A DNA stretch of 64,000 nt from Undaria pinnatifida (lineage: Eukaryota; Sar; Phaeophyceae; Laminariales; Alariaceae), in NCBI GenBank assembly GCA_012845835.1, contig JABAKD010000009.1, positions 3,411,324-3,475,323 of the forward strand, given 5' to 3'. Positions 23,240 through 35,880 of this stretch are shown one piece after another (the stretch's first letter is position 1; each line of letters starts with the position of its first letter). The position numbers and the translations under genes were made by a program. The notes below the pieces were generated by a model. The model had not been told where the DNA came from and ran no database searches. It saw only the letters and a program-made list of their open reading frames with translations.

Positions 23240-24253
23240 GTTGCCAACCGACGGCAACCCCAGAGAACGGGGGGAAACCAAACAAGGCGGGGGGGCGTAC
23301 TCGTTTGTTGCTTTCTTTTGTCATTTAACCTTTGACCACGCATCCTGTTCGAAACAGACCACACCGTTCGTACTCCTAGTAGCGACGCCTCCAACATTTG
23401 AGCACTCCTTACGTTTCTTCCGTACACTGTACATAAACGATGTCTGTTAATCCTATATCCGTCCTGTTTTACCATCTGCGCACACCAGGATAGCGATCGT
23501 CTTTTCGTCAATCTCTAGCCTACCAAACTCTTCCGTGTCACATTAACACGTCAAAGATTTTCATCTATTTCTCTCTCCCATCCCGTTCCTCCTGGTAAAG
23601 ATTTCCCATTTTCTTGATACGTGGGTCCTAATCTTATTGTTGTGCCACACGGGTACTTATTTGTAGCCACGTCTTCCTCCTTCCGACTACTGGTAGATCT
23701 CCTTCTTTCGTGGAGGCCCAGGTTCTCCTCACAAAATCGCAGTTTCGCCTTTGGCGCGTAGAGCACTAGGCCGTGCGGGTACGTATTCATTGCAATAGCC
23801 CCCCGTATATATCCAAGTTCATTTCCTCTTGCATGATATTTAATATTTCTTGGCGCTAGCTTTCCAATTTCTCATATTATTTCCTTTACTTCTGTCTTGT
23901 ACCCACCAATATTCTCTGTAGACGGTACCCGTTCTGAGGGTCCCTCGAATATTCCTGATTACGTTATTCCATCTTAATCGAGTCCGCTCTTTTGTTTCTT
24001 TTACCCATAGAGCATTATTAACTACTATGGCTTCAGGACAACCACTTTTCCGACATATCCCTTAGTGTATATAGCTTTTTCATCATTCTCTCGTGTTTAT
24101 TTGTTTTATGTGGGTACATTCCTAGTTCTGTTCCCAATCTTGTATTACTCGTCGTACTTGTGCATCCTAGTATATTGCTGGCTCCTTTCATCTGCACGGT
24201 TTGCAGTCATTTTTTCCGAACTTTTCGTTTCCATCCCATCCCTCTCCTGCACA
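23240..24253 (-). pseudogene. LINE C-terminal remnant, unit B
   Basis: This is the paralogue of 6130-7157. It holds only the region after the palm domain, because the rest was removed by the deletion that joins 24253 to sequence equivalent to A 9227. The zinc-knuckle-like stretch survives as YPCG in place of CPCG (near 23650), with a frameshift just after it. Several frames are needed to read it, so it is dead. Confidence 0.75.
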
Positions 24254-27200
24254 CTCTATACCGGTATATGTTTTGGTGTGGGGTAAAAACTCTTCACGCG
24301 AAGGGCCTCTTAATCGGAATTTATAAAATGTAGTGTGCGGTACAGAACCTCAAGCGAACTGCCTCATATTTGAATATAAATATATGTTTTAGTGTGGGGT
24401 ACATCCTAGTCGAAATGGCGAACCAATTGCGTAGCATGTGTCATATTGAATTAGTCTTATGCACCAATCCACTGAAAAATATCCATCATGTGTTCGGGGG
24501 TAATGATGGTGTACACGCTTGATGAGCATGCATGTGACGAAATGGAAGGGTGGAGCAAGAGCGGCAGCTGGATACTATTTAAAGCAACTCGTAGCAGGAA
24601 TTACATACGGGAGAGAGGGAAGGAGGGAGGGAGAACTGGTGTGTGGTATTACTGTAGACTACTGCCTTTTTGAGAATTACCTGCTAGTTTGTTCTTCTCT
24701 GGGTTGTACTGTTTTTTTTTTTATAGTGGTCAAACGCTGAAGCTCAGCACGCATATTGTAGGGCTGAGGCACAACGATAGCACAATAAAGCCGAAAGTTG
24801 CGACCATTCACATTGCCTGCCTTCAAGTGCCATATTTATGAAATGGACCACCTCAATGGTCGTCGAACGCTTCACCTCTTTGCACGGTAACCATGCCAGG
24901 GACGAAGGAGGTGCATAGTGAGCTGTTCTCAGATGGCATGATTTCAATGCAGTCGACCGCTATATCCGGTAGCGCTCAACTAAACGTTTGCGTGTTGCCC
25001 GTTTCAAGATCCATCTGACATGTGCCTACCCATATATTTCACGCAGTTAGAGCCAGTTCAATTGATCTTCTTTGATGCAGTTGAAGATGTACAAGGCAAT
25101 CGTATCTGGTATAACCTCGCGTTCTGCGATAGGCATATTACTTCATGAGGAAACGATTTCTGAACGGTGGATGTCATTAAAACCCCAAGGTAGTCGGAAC
25201 ACCGTATTTTTGAAATGCGTATTTTTTTTTGTACCTTACTCATGGGTATCTCTATTTGTCGGGTTTTACTTTTACCATCCTATTTATTTTAGTGCGGTTG
25301 ACGTAAAGAGCAACTCACGTGACAAGGCTTGGAAAACGAAATAGTCACGCGTTGAGCACGCTTACTCTACTGTAGTAGTTGCACGTTTTAGCGTTTTCTT
25401 TGGGAGTGCTACGCGGCTGAAGAACTACCCAAAGTCTTCGGATCCAATGTGGACAAATGTGAGGCCACGGCATGGGGTTTGTTTGTTTTTATTTGACTGT
25501 CAGAAACTCATCGCACAGCATTCCCGCAAGCAACATCTTTTCTTATTGGCAAGAAGAACACTTTTGCGAAGCCCATTTTGAGTCAGGTATTATACTTAAC
25601 TCGACACCGAACATGTGGGGAACCCTATCACCGTATCCTGGGTATGTGCAGTCCACCATGGCGTTCTCTGGACAACCAGCCCACGAATATCTATATCAGA
25701 TATAGTTTCAACTGTTCTTCGAAGGTTGTGCAATGAAGGTTATACAGCTGGCACTGTTACGGGCCTCAGAATGTTCTGGAAGCATCCTAGGTAACACGGT
25801 GGAGGTTTCACCATATAGTCTACACAAATTTTATTTTTGGTAACTCCTTAGTTCAAGATCTTCATACGTCACTGAACGATTGACCTGGACAAAAACATAT
25901 TTTTCGATGACGAACAACCTCAATGGCCCCCCTAGCTATAAAACGAACTGTACCGGATGCAAATCACGAATGACCCTGCAGACGAGTGGTGAGCCAAGGA
26001 ACCCATTCATTCCAATCCCGTATCAGTCCAAACATGCCACGTCTGTCGCAGCGCGTGTTTCCTACTGTATCGCGCGTCTTAATCGGTTTTAACAGAAGTA
26101 GCGGACGTGCCTACGTCGTTGCACCTTTTGGTGGTTGGTGGGCTGAGGATGGGTGCTGCGGTAAGGGTGGTACTTTCTGCTTCAAACGGCTCTGGATGAC
26201 AGGTCTTCTTAGCCCTATATTTGTCATAAAAATATTAGTACAGTTCGTCCTGTTGAGCTTTATGTACCCAGGCCATGGGGTTACTCATCAAGTGGCACAC
26301 TTGTATTTCTCCATATGCCAGATTGCTGGTTAGGTATTGCGCTCCTCATGTTGGCGATCGTAGAAATACATGCAATGCGTCTTCATCGTAGACTGCATAT
26401 TGGAACGCTTACCTAAGCGTCCGTCGCCGCTTCGCAGGTGCTGTCTACGCGTATGGCAATTATTTTATCGACGTCTAAGGCAACAAATACTTTAATGACA
26501 ACACGGCAACTGAAGGAAGTAAGCTATTTATGGACATAGTATTTTCGTGCCGAGGTTTTTGTTGGGGACAGGGTAACGTCAATCATAATCAGTAGCTTTC
26601 GCTTCATTGTCGTCATTCAATATCTCAGATTGACAGTTCACGATCGTAACCCCCGTTACATAGAGTTCGATAACAATTTTTATGTTCAGACATGGACGAT
26701 AGAACTGGGCATCTAGGCGAAAGGTCCCGTGCCAACGCCTGATGCGATGAGGGTGGACGCACATTTGGGCTGCAGCAACAGGTGATCGGCTGTGATTTAT
26801 AAACAAAGCAAGTGCTACCGGGTCTATCGGTTTTGTTTTTTTCACAGTTAAGAAGCCATTAATGCAAAGTTTCGCACCAACCAAAGGTGGCATAGATTTA
26901 CAACACTGGCCAACAGAAATTACGATAATTTTTGTGTATTTATTTCAGAAAGACCCTCTTCAGTCAGGAGTATTTTGGAGCAAACCTGTTACCCGTACCG
27001 TTCAGGCCCTACTATAGAACTCGTCCTATAGACCGAAAAATAAAAGCAGTATGCTCATGGACGTATGCAGCACGGTTAGCGATTCTTAGGTGCCCCGCTC
27101 ATTGACACCGGCTTTGCACACAGTTATGTCCTCTGCGTCTACATCTCCTTGTAAGTTCGTTTTGTCTTCGATGGTGTTTTTGTCGCGCAATAAACGGTGC

Positions 27201-27400
27201 CAAGTACTACATTTTCGAGTTACAACAATTTACGCCCGACCGAAACATTGCGGATTTGAAGTATGCACCGAGGTCATTTCATACGGCATGTGGGTCTGTC
27301 CCCGGGTGTGACCACGTTAACATCATTGGTCTGCCCGTCATGGCTGCCGGCGTTGGGTCGCATGTGTATCCAAGTCGTGCGTGGGTCATCCTCGTGCCTC

Positions 27401-27424
27401 ATATATATATATATATATATATAT
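27401..27424 (+). repeat. (AT)n microsatellite, unit B only
   Basis: About twelve AT units occur where unit A has only a short ctattcctc stretch (12361). It is a private expansion. Confidence 0.9.
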
Positions 27425-28380
27425 TCCTCATTCGTCATCGTGTTGGCTCAAACATAGGGGGTAGCTGATCATGCTTTCAACCAACTAGTTGGCACATACA
27501 TTTTGTCCTCTGCATTTAAGAAGGTTAACCCGTGTCTCTGAACCAAGACCTAACCTTACACCCGACGCCTGTTACGACGTCTGTGTTCTGAATGACGAGC
27601 CTCCGTAACGTCCTTATTACACACAATGGTCGAAAAGTACTTATTCTTGCGATGTCCGTTGGTGTATGTCTAGGACATTGGATTTTCCATCGGGGTGCAA
27701 TTTGGCTTTGATGTTGTATGCAGTCGCCCTAACGTATACGGGTCGATAATCCTAAACCTCACCTAACAAGCCATTCATTGCGGTCGTTGGCTCTTCCAGG
27801 GGTGTTCACTGGTCCGGTCGAATCCGGTCTGTATGAGTGACGGTCAGCGTGAGGTTGAGGGTGACCCTTACTTTTGTAAGGTCTATTAAATGACGAACAA
27901 CAACTCTATACCCTACGCCACGAACATTTTTGAAGAAATTAGGAAACTGCTATATACCGTAATCATGGTGGTAAACGCCGCCTCGTGGTAACCGTTCCGT
28001 CGCGCTATGCTTGTCGAAGACAGGCTAAATCCGAAGTAAACGCCCGCTGTCAAAACTAATATGCGGAAAACGCCTCGACCTCACAGTAAATCCCCCCCCA
28101 TAGCAATTTTTTGGGAAAACACCCCGCGGCCGAGCTTGCAGGCCATTTGGGTGTGAGAGATGGAGCTGTTTCCGAAGCTTGCAAAGCCGTGCTTTTTATA
28201 CGAAACTTCATGCCTGGCATATGGGTTGGTAATATTTCGGGCGACAATAGCAAAACAGACAACGTCAGACGCGGACAGAGAACTAAACATGTTTGGGACG
28301 CTCCGGCTTTCAAACACTTTTGTCACTTAGCGAGTCGAACGACTACCGTGCTGGCATGCATTGGCGTGTGGTTTTAAACC

Positions 28381-28590
28381 AGCTCGTGGTGGTGTGTACG
28401 GGATGACGATGAGCTCGTCTTCATGTCAATGAGAGACGCAACCCAGATTACCGGTGCACCGGTGACGCAACCGTTCAGTGTTTCTAACAGCTCAGGCTGG
28501 TGTGTATGGGATGACGATGGGCTCGCCTGTTGATGATAAGGAAAGACACAGCCCTGATTACCTGTGCACAAGTGAGGCAACCGTTCAGTC
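28381..28590. repeat. Tandem duplication of about 108 bp, unit B only
   Basis: Copies start at agctcgtggtgg (28381) and agctcaggctgg (28489). Both contain gggatgacgatg and a caaccgttcagt end. Unit A has one copy (13398-13502). The two copies differ at many positions, so it is an older event than the 63-bp duplication or has been shuffled. Confidence 0.75.
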
Positions 28591-28653
28591 GTGAATTAAA
28601 CATATTATACGAAACAAAATGTCTACAAAATGATATCATGTCCAATCTATCAG

Positions 28654-31600
28654 TACTGCCGACCAGGACCAAATGCCCGCATTGGTTTTAGCGCGTGAAC
28701 AATCAGCATTCCCGTCCCCCGCCACCACCGCTGAATCTCCCGTTCTTGAAATTACAATTAGCGTGGCAAACTCACATCGCTACAGCTTGATGACTTCATC
28801 GCCGACCCCGGCACCAGCGCCGACATGCTCCTCTCCGTCGTGGCTGTTGTCATATTTCGCGTACTCGTCAATACCAATCACGACGAACTCACCATGATCA
28901 ACACCTGCTGCGGCCTTGCTGTTGCCGTGTGCGTGTGAGAATCATGAGCTGTAATATGCGTTTTTTGGTATCGCTCCGCGTGTGAGATGTGTGTGTGTGT
29001 TTTTATCGCTTCTTTTGTCGTATCGCCGCCGGAGACCAAATGTTTGGAAACGTCGTTTCGAAAACCGCTCCTGTATCTCAAAATACGCCCCAGGCCCTCT
29101 TGATGACCTGCGATATCCTAGCGCCACGAGGGGGGAGGGTTACTCCCAATAGTACGGTATCCGGCGATCAATCGCATGGCCCAGGTTTTTCTAAAAGGCG
29201 TTTTCCAAAACAGGATTGAGATTCCGACAAGAATCCGTTGAGCGTTTAGGAGCCCCCTCATTCATGATCAAGTACCTGGTACATACTGAAGCGACAAAGT
29301 GCTACGTAGCACGCACTCTCTACCTGTGAAATTGGGAGAAAACAATGACCCGACCAGCGGGTTGGGGCATGACACTGCAAGACCCACTGCTGGCGATGTT
29401 CCCCTCGTAATTAGATGGCATCAACCGCCGTTTCCTCCGAAACACAGTAGAAATTGGTAAGATTCACCCGAACTACGGTCACGACCCCCGTTGAATGTTG
29501 GAGGATCCCCAATTTTTTCGTTCTTCTTCATCCGATCTATTTTCCTCGCTCTACTCTCGCGCTCCCTCCCAGCAGTGACTTAGATCGTCGTTCACGTAGA
29601 AGGCCCTACTCTCTCACTGATGGGTCTTTTTTATTGCTCCAAGGCAATTGAAGGAAGCAACCGCACATCGGTGCTCAGGGGTTGGTATTGTGTTCACAAT
29701 CTACGGTTTCGCTCTAGTATACTTCGAAGTATGTGTTTGTGTCCCTATCGAGGTACACCGTGAACAGCCAAGGCATAAAACAAAACGTTCGCTCAAATAC
29801 TAGGCCGTGGTTTTGTTTGGCGCGTTGTTATTTTAACATGTGGCAAAATCAACCAGTTTCTGCCCTGGGTGAGAGGCACAGAGGTCCTCAATTGACAAGT
29901 ATACAAACGTTATACCGTTGGTAAGCCGATAGCAACCCTGACGCGTGATGTGGTAGGGGCGACATCTGTCAATACACTTTCTCAAGCGCTTCATTTCCAG
30001 TTTTTAGACTTTATACCCTGATTGAGATCCGACGCTGAATAACCCGTACGCTTGAACTGCGATACACGTGTTCGCGCCACATAAAAAGCGAATGATGCGA
30101 TATAGGTAGCACCATATTCGTGTGATATGATTTGACGCGAGGGGCGCCTCAACCCAAAGCTGTCGGGAGGCCATATACCGAAGTTAGTATATACCGTCCA
30201 TTCCCATGAAAGTGGTTTCCGGTACAGCAGTCAATAGCTCCTCACAAGAAACAGAGTGATGAGAATAACAGGTTGATGATGTCAGAAAAATAAAAAAATC
30301 GAGATTTTTTGTACCGAAGCTTTCATATATTGCACCGTCCTCTCCCATGGACGATTCGTAGTCCGTAGGTCAGGCCCTCTGTTTATTCTTAACTGTCTTT
30401 TTCTCCTTTTCTTCTCTTGTTGCAAGCACACATATGTTAAACTGCGTGATGACTGACTGCCGTGCCACATGATCGGGTTGGTGATTAGCCCCAAGTAAAC
30501 CATATAATTTATCAAGGATTCCATAATTTGATACCTTGCGGTAGCTATTTAGTGTGTCGGTAACGTGCGCGCTACACGACTATTACCGCCTTGGATCTGG
30601 GACACGTGCTACGTTGATAAGGGTAAAATTTTCGGCCGAATTTCATTTCTCAATGACTGTTTTCCTTAAACCAAATCGTCCGAAGGTCGTTCGTTCGTGT
30701 TTCACATCATTTCGTTTTGTTTTTATCCTAGGCCATCGCGAGTTTCCTCGGGCTGCACTCCCATTTTGACGTAGATCTCTTTCTGGGTGGGGGACAGACT
30801 TCCTCAAGTAATGATCCTCCAGGCAACGCTGGTTGACTTCTACCGTGATGTTGGCGCAACCCATGCGCGAGGTATACTGACGAGCTGCTGGATACCGTTA
30901 TGATGCCGTGCTTGCTATTGACCTGCAGTAGGCGGTGCGATTGTTGATCAGACTGCACTTTCCTTTTTCTGGTCATCAGTCGTTCGATGCTGTTCGATAG
31001 CCAGGTTGTACAATCCACGCATCTCGAAGTCATTATTTGGATAAGCTATTGACGTAGAGGCTCTCACGGGATGATTTAGGTGCTACCCACCCATGTTGAG
31101 GCGCGTGTTACCTGGCTTCATCGTGTATTGTGTATTATATAAAGTTTGATATGCGCTTTGTGCGTCCCTCGCTCTGTTTTTCCTGCGCTATAGAATGGCC
31201 GCGGTCGAAAGAGTGTTGACCCATCTCCTCCCCAGCGCGTGCCTATTCCTTTTTCGTGCTGTGGTTCCAGGTTTCCCACTGCTTATGGATCATTGTTGAA
31301 TCCTACTAGCTCATTTTCTCGCGCTTTCATCGACTGCACACATAAAACTGAACGTCCCCATCCATATCACGAGTAGTCCATCAGATAGTCGCAACCGCTT
31401 GAAATGGCTTGACAGGTCACCGCTGACCGTTGAAAGTCTACAATCCACAAACGTGTTGCACCAAACACTGCTAAGAACGTTTTCAGTGTTTTCCCAGTTC
31501 AACCCGACTCCATCACGTGCGCACCTGAATGGCCCGCAACGCGTGTCTAACAGAGGCCTGCCCTCTGCTTTTGGTTTTGGTCATATTTAGGGTACACCCG

Positions 31601-31721
31601 TTTCGGAAAAAAACTAATTTCGGGTACCACGCGAAGATTCTCCGCAACGGCATTGTTGTTGGACTGGGAATAGTTCTTCGCTTTTCTTTTCCTTCGTTTT
31701 AAAAGTTCGTGCAGCATATAT
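28654..31721. other. 3.1-kb stretch after unit B with no assignable feature
   Basis: Similarity to unit A stops at the left edge, and a foldback poly-C element starts at the right edge. Short frames occur on both strands (for example 28673-28897 plus, 30728-31033 minus), but none has a recognisable domain. Two stretches related to each other sit at about 30175-30215 and 30310-30350 (taccgaag...catatat-type). No tRNA, terminal repeat or transposase was seen. Confidence 0.4.
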
Positions 31722-33365
31722 CATTAAAATACAAACACACTCCAGCTGTGAGATCAAATATTTTGTCGAAACTAATAATTGCAAGCTGTGTGTGATACTC
31801 CGATCGCGCGTATTACTGCTTGTGTGTCCTCATTAATGCTATAGGTCGGATAGGTCGGCGACTCCCCTTACAACTACGGTATAGCTATCAGGGTCTACAG
31901 GGTGATGTTAGTGATTCTGTTCGCGGAAACTGTAAAACCCGTTTTTGAGGCGGATAGGATCTGACAACTGTTGAAGGAAATATATCAGTCTATCATGTGA
32001 ATCCTGTAAGTCGGACGAATGGTGAGGGGAGGGCAGAGTTTTTGGGGACATGAGAACTTAGGTTTGATCAAGATTGACACACGGGGGGGGGGGGGGGGGG
32101 GGACGGGCGGGGCGGCTCAATCTGTGCGTGGAAACTATAAATCCTTCAAAGGGATACATCTGGCGGTTTGTAAGGAATGCATTAGTTCATCATGTGTATC
32201 CTGCAAGTCGTACAGCCTTTGCGGAGAGGGCGATGCATTGGAGGGGGGTAGGGGGGGAGGGGCGAGGGGGAGGGGGGGGAAGGGCGTAAGGGATTTTTAA
32301 ACAACATCTATAGGTTGCATACATGTAAGCGTTTGCTATACGCGTGGTGCTAGGTCTTGGCGATAATGCGGGTGGTGGGGAAATAAGGGGGGGTTTAGGG
32401 GGGCGGCAGGGACGGGTGAATTGCAGCAGCGGCATGGATGGCCCTAGAAATGTATATTGAGGTGATATCAAGTGCGTAGAAGTGTTTATAACTCTTGCGG
32501 ATTTCGATATTAGGTGGGGCGTTTGAGCAAGAGGGAGCGGCACATGGAAATAAGAAAAACGAGAGGGCGGGGGGGGGAGGGCTTTGAAGAGGTTTAGGTC
32601 ACATATAATAACCTCAACCTCTTGAAAACCCTCCCCCCCCCCCTTCCCCTATTTTTTTTTTTTTTTCCCTCGCTATATTTTGCTCAAACGCTACACCTAC
32701 TATCGAGATCCGCCAGAGTAATAAACACTTCCACGCTCTATGTATCGCCTCGTTATCGTTTCAGAGCCGTCCATGCCGCTGCTGCAATTCCCACCCACCC
32801 CCGTCCCCAACCCCCCCTCCTTCCTTACCACCCGCACCATCGCCTAGACCTAGCACCACGCGTATAGCAAACCCCTAAATCTATGCGACCGCAAGACCTT
32901 CACCCCCCAGCCATCGGCCCCCCTCGCCACATTTCCCCCCCTTCCCCACAAGAAATATTTATATAGGTTCCACGCACAAATAGACCTGCCCCACCAGTCC
33001 CTTCCCCCTCTTGCCCCCCTTTTGATCAAAATCAGGCCCCCACGTCCTTAAACTTCCGGCCTCCCCTCACCGGATATTCGACTCACGGGATTCACTTGAT
33101 AAACTGATGCATTTTCTTCCACAGCTGTCAGATTTTGTCCCCCTCAGAAACGGGTTTTATAGTTTCCGCGCACAGACTGCCTAACGTCACCCTCTTGACC
33201 CTGATAGCTACACTGTAGTTGCGAGGGGAGTCGCTGACCTATATCCTTAATGAGGACACATAACCCGTAATACGCGCGATCGGAGTATCACACACAGCTT
33301 GCAAAGATGAGTTTCGACAAAATGTTCGATCTCACAGCTGGAGTGTATTTTATTTTTTATAATAG
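31722..33365. mobile_element. Foldback poly-C element with long inverted arms
   Basis: Two poly-C element copies lie tail-out around a centre near 32605. The left arm (31722-32580) is the reverse complement of the right arm (32630-33365). For example, atggatggccctagaaatg at 32433 pairs with the segment around 32758-32778, and the fixed end at 33325 pairs with that at 31740. The G runs at 32084-32102 and 32244-32280 face the C runs at 32631-32643 and 32810-32818. The spacer is about 40-50 bp. Arm similarity is imperfect, so the element is not newly formed or has not been homogenised. Confidence 0.75.
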
Positions 33366-34645
33366 TATCAAAATACACTCGAGCTGTGAGATCAAAAATT
33401 CGGTTGAAACTCATCTTCGAAAGCTTGTGTGTGATATTCCGATCGCCCGCAGTACGCATATATGTAGGAGCTTACTATATTCGTGGTTCTACGTCTAAGC
33501 GATCGTGCGGGTAGTGTGGAAGGAAGGGGCGTTGGAGGGGCGGGGGGGGGGGGTAAATGAAGGCCACGTCATGGATGGCTAAAAAGATACTGACGTGATA
33601 TCAATTGCGTAGAAGTGCTTCGAATCCTGAAGGAGACAAATTTGACTGTTGTAGCAAGAAGATATCCTGCACATGCATCTGCCTTGTATTGTTTATTATT
33701 TTAGAATATTTTACGTTAGATGTGGTATGCAACACAATCTTCAGGTGTGGTAAACAACGTGATAGTATCTTCAATACTTGTTCTTGTACATGAATCGCTG
33801 GTAGAATAGCTCAATCGATAAATACAACCGTGTAGTTATCATTCATTTTAGACATGGCAAATCATATGAAAGATACAGCATACATTTTGTAAAATTCAAC
33901 AGGCGAGGAAATGTGGTTATGCATTATGCAATGCCATAGCCATTGATCTCGATAGGAAGAAGTGCGAATCGTCAGTGTTTTCAAAAGAAAGCTTGGTGTA
34001 CCCGCGCTCAATTACGTTACTTCGTTGGTCATCCTTCGTTTGGCATAGATAGGTCGGAAGGCGATCATGCAGACGCTATGTGTACGAAATACCCTACGTA
34101 ATAGGTTAGTAGTGTGGTCTACAGCAATTTAATTATATCTGTCTGAACTTGCTTTTCACAGTAATTTTGGCCCAAATGTACGATTTTTGTTCGCCCATGA
34201 CTTCAACCGTGCCGATGTGGGGCTCTGAGGTCACCAATTGTAGGACAGAGATACATTTTACAAACAAACTAAGCGAGGTAATGTGGGCATGTAATGTTAC
34301 CATTCATTGCTGAAGACGGGGGTGACTTTACTTCGTTAGGCGTATGATACTGCGTTTGGTAGACGTTGTCAGGCGATCATACAGACGACAGGTAGGCAAG
34401 AAATACCCTGCGTCTTAGGTTGGTAGTGTGGTTTACCTCATTGTTAACATATCTGTGTGTACTTGGTTTTCGCGTTATTATTATCTAGTGTACGATTATA
34501 CGCCCTGTTTTCTCCCCACTGTCGTCAAAGATGCTGTGGTTTTGTAGATGTCGCGTCCGTGTCTGGTGCTCTTGTGGTGTTCATGAAAACTTGCCCTATC
34601 TTGTACTAGATTATCGCTGAGTGGTGTTATTTTCCTTTACATCAG
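33366..34645 (-). mobile_element. Poly-C element in reverse orientation
   Basis: The fixed end starts at 33366 in reverse complement, one base after the previous element's fixed end, so the two ends abut as a palindrome. A G run (33541-33553) follows. After it comes the reverse of the left region seen at 16245-17210, for example the segment around 33990-34100 against 16620-16720. It continues beyond the B element's left limit to about 34645, so the full-length left region is longer than in B. Confidence 0.75.
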
Positions 34646-34650
34646 GCCAG

Positions 34651-34940
34651 CGAGTACTTTTTTGGTTTTTCGCACGCTTCTAGTTTTCAGAATCTGAACA
34701 AGCCGTGGTCACAGGTGTTGCCCCTTCTCCCTCCCCGTTCTTGCCTTCAATTCTTATCACGCATAGGGTTCAGCAATCCCACTTGTCGACGATTCCCCAT
34801 TGAGTGTTGCTAACTCACGCTCTCGCGTTTTCCGCAAGAATATGTTCCCAGAGTTTTTTTCTACGGGTATGTACTCGGGGAGAGTCGAACTCGCGAAAAT
34901 GACCTATACCAGGCTCGAGGATAACCTGATACGCCACAGG
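34651..34940 (-). mobile_element. tRNA-derived SINE-like element, copy 1
   Basis: On the minus strand the head has a tRNA-like A-box (tggcgtatcag, 34927-34937) and a B-box (gagttcgactct, 34881-34892). Behind it lies a tRNA-unrelated body containing cctgtgaccacgg (34703-34715), and a short A-rich tail (about 34655-34665). The paralogous sequence at 58980-58995 runs directly from catcaagccagg into tagtatatgcc with no insert, so this roughly 290-bp block is a discrete insertion. Transcription by RNA polymerase III would be the family expectation; activity is not shown. Confidence 0.65.
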
Positions 34941-35699
34941 TAGTATATGTCAACGCAACCGCTTGCTTGAAAACGACCAATAAAACTACTCACAAATCTG
35001 ATACAGAGAAGACGCCGCCCGAAGATTGTTCAGTATACCGACGGTCAGAAACAGGTTATTGAGCAGCGCACTTAAGTTTTACCACCGCTCTCTACCCCCC
35101 TAAGGTTATACGGGCATGCGTTGGACCCAGTTCGCTGATGACCAAAACCAATTGCAACGATAGTGATGTAGTGGGCAAATACTTTACTGATTTGCGCCCC
35201 TGTGATTACCCCGTCTCTTCTTCGATTTTGTTCTTGTGTTCTTGATGAACCTGTTATTCGGCAAGGAGCAGTTTTGACGCATTTTAGATTTGTGTAAACA
35301 CTATATGTAGACTATGTATGTTTCTGACTCGTAAGGGACTTTAATTTGTATGCCAGGGTTGTTGTTGATCTCTCATTAACTCGCATCATCAAGTCCGTGG
35401 TCACAGGACAGGCTCCAGTCACTCTGGAGCTGAGGAATACCCTAGGGAAAAGCACAAACAACCCAAGGTGGTACACGTATATATCACAGCTGACGCAATT
35501 CATGCCTCCATGAGAAACATGTAAAAGTGAAATCGGGAGTCAGTCTACGATGTGCCAGGTCCAGACCGGTGCATACGTCTCATTACTCGCGCGTGGAAAA
35601 ACCGACTATACTGCTTGCCACCCAAGAAAGACTGCGACGGATACAATATACGTATAGCACTATTTATCACTACGCATACGCACGACAGACGCAAGTCAA

Positions 35700-35880
35700 T
35701 GGGAAAAATGAAAGAAATAACACATAAGAAGAGGAAGGAAATGAATAAAAGGAGAAGAAATAATGAATATTGAACGAAAAAGGAAAGGAAAAAATAGAAA
35801 AGAAGACAAGAAAAGCAAGAAAAGGCAAGACAGGAAGAGCAAGCTAGTGAAGGAAAAGTGAAAAAAAAAGTGTCACTAGC
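35700..35880 (+). repeat. Polypurine (A/G-rich) tract
   Basis: About 180 bases are almost entirely A and G on the plus strand. The tract produces a long leucine, serine and phenylalanine-rich open frame on the minus strand (35545-36204) that I treat as a by-product of composition. Confidence 0.8.

Larger units (their letters stand above)
15516..28653. repeat. Segmental duplication unit B (body copy 2)
   Basis: This is the second copy of the 13-kb body. It begins directly after the tail module and ends near 28653, where similarity to unit A stops and unrelated sequence begins. The A copy continues into the tail module at exactly this point, so 28653 is a rearrangement breakpoint. The ratio of matches looks the same in candidate open frames as in obvious non-coding stretches, so conservation between A and B is recent common descent, not evidence of selection. 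Confidence 0.9.
24254..28653. other. Right part of unit B: no assignable gene
   Basis: This is the paralogue of 9221-13555. Indels relative to A break most shared frames. It contains an (AT)n microsatellite at about 27401-27424 that A lacks, and a local tandem duplication at 28381-28590. Confidence 0.5.
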
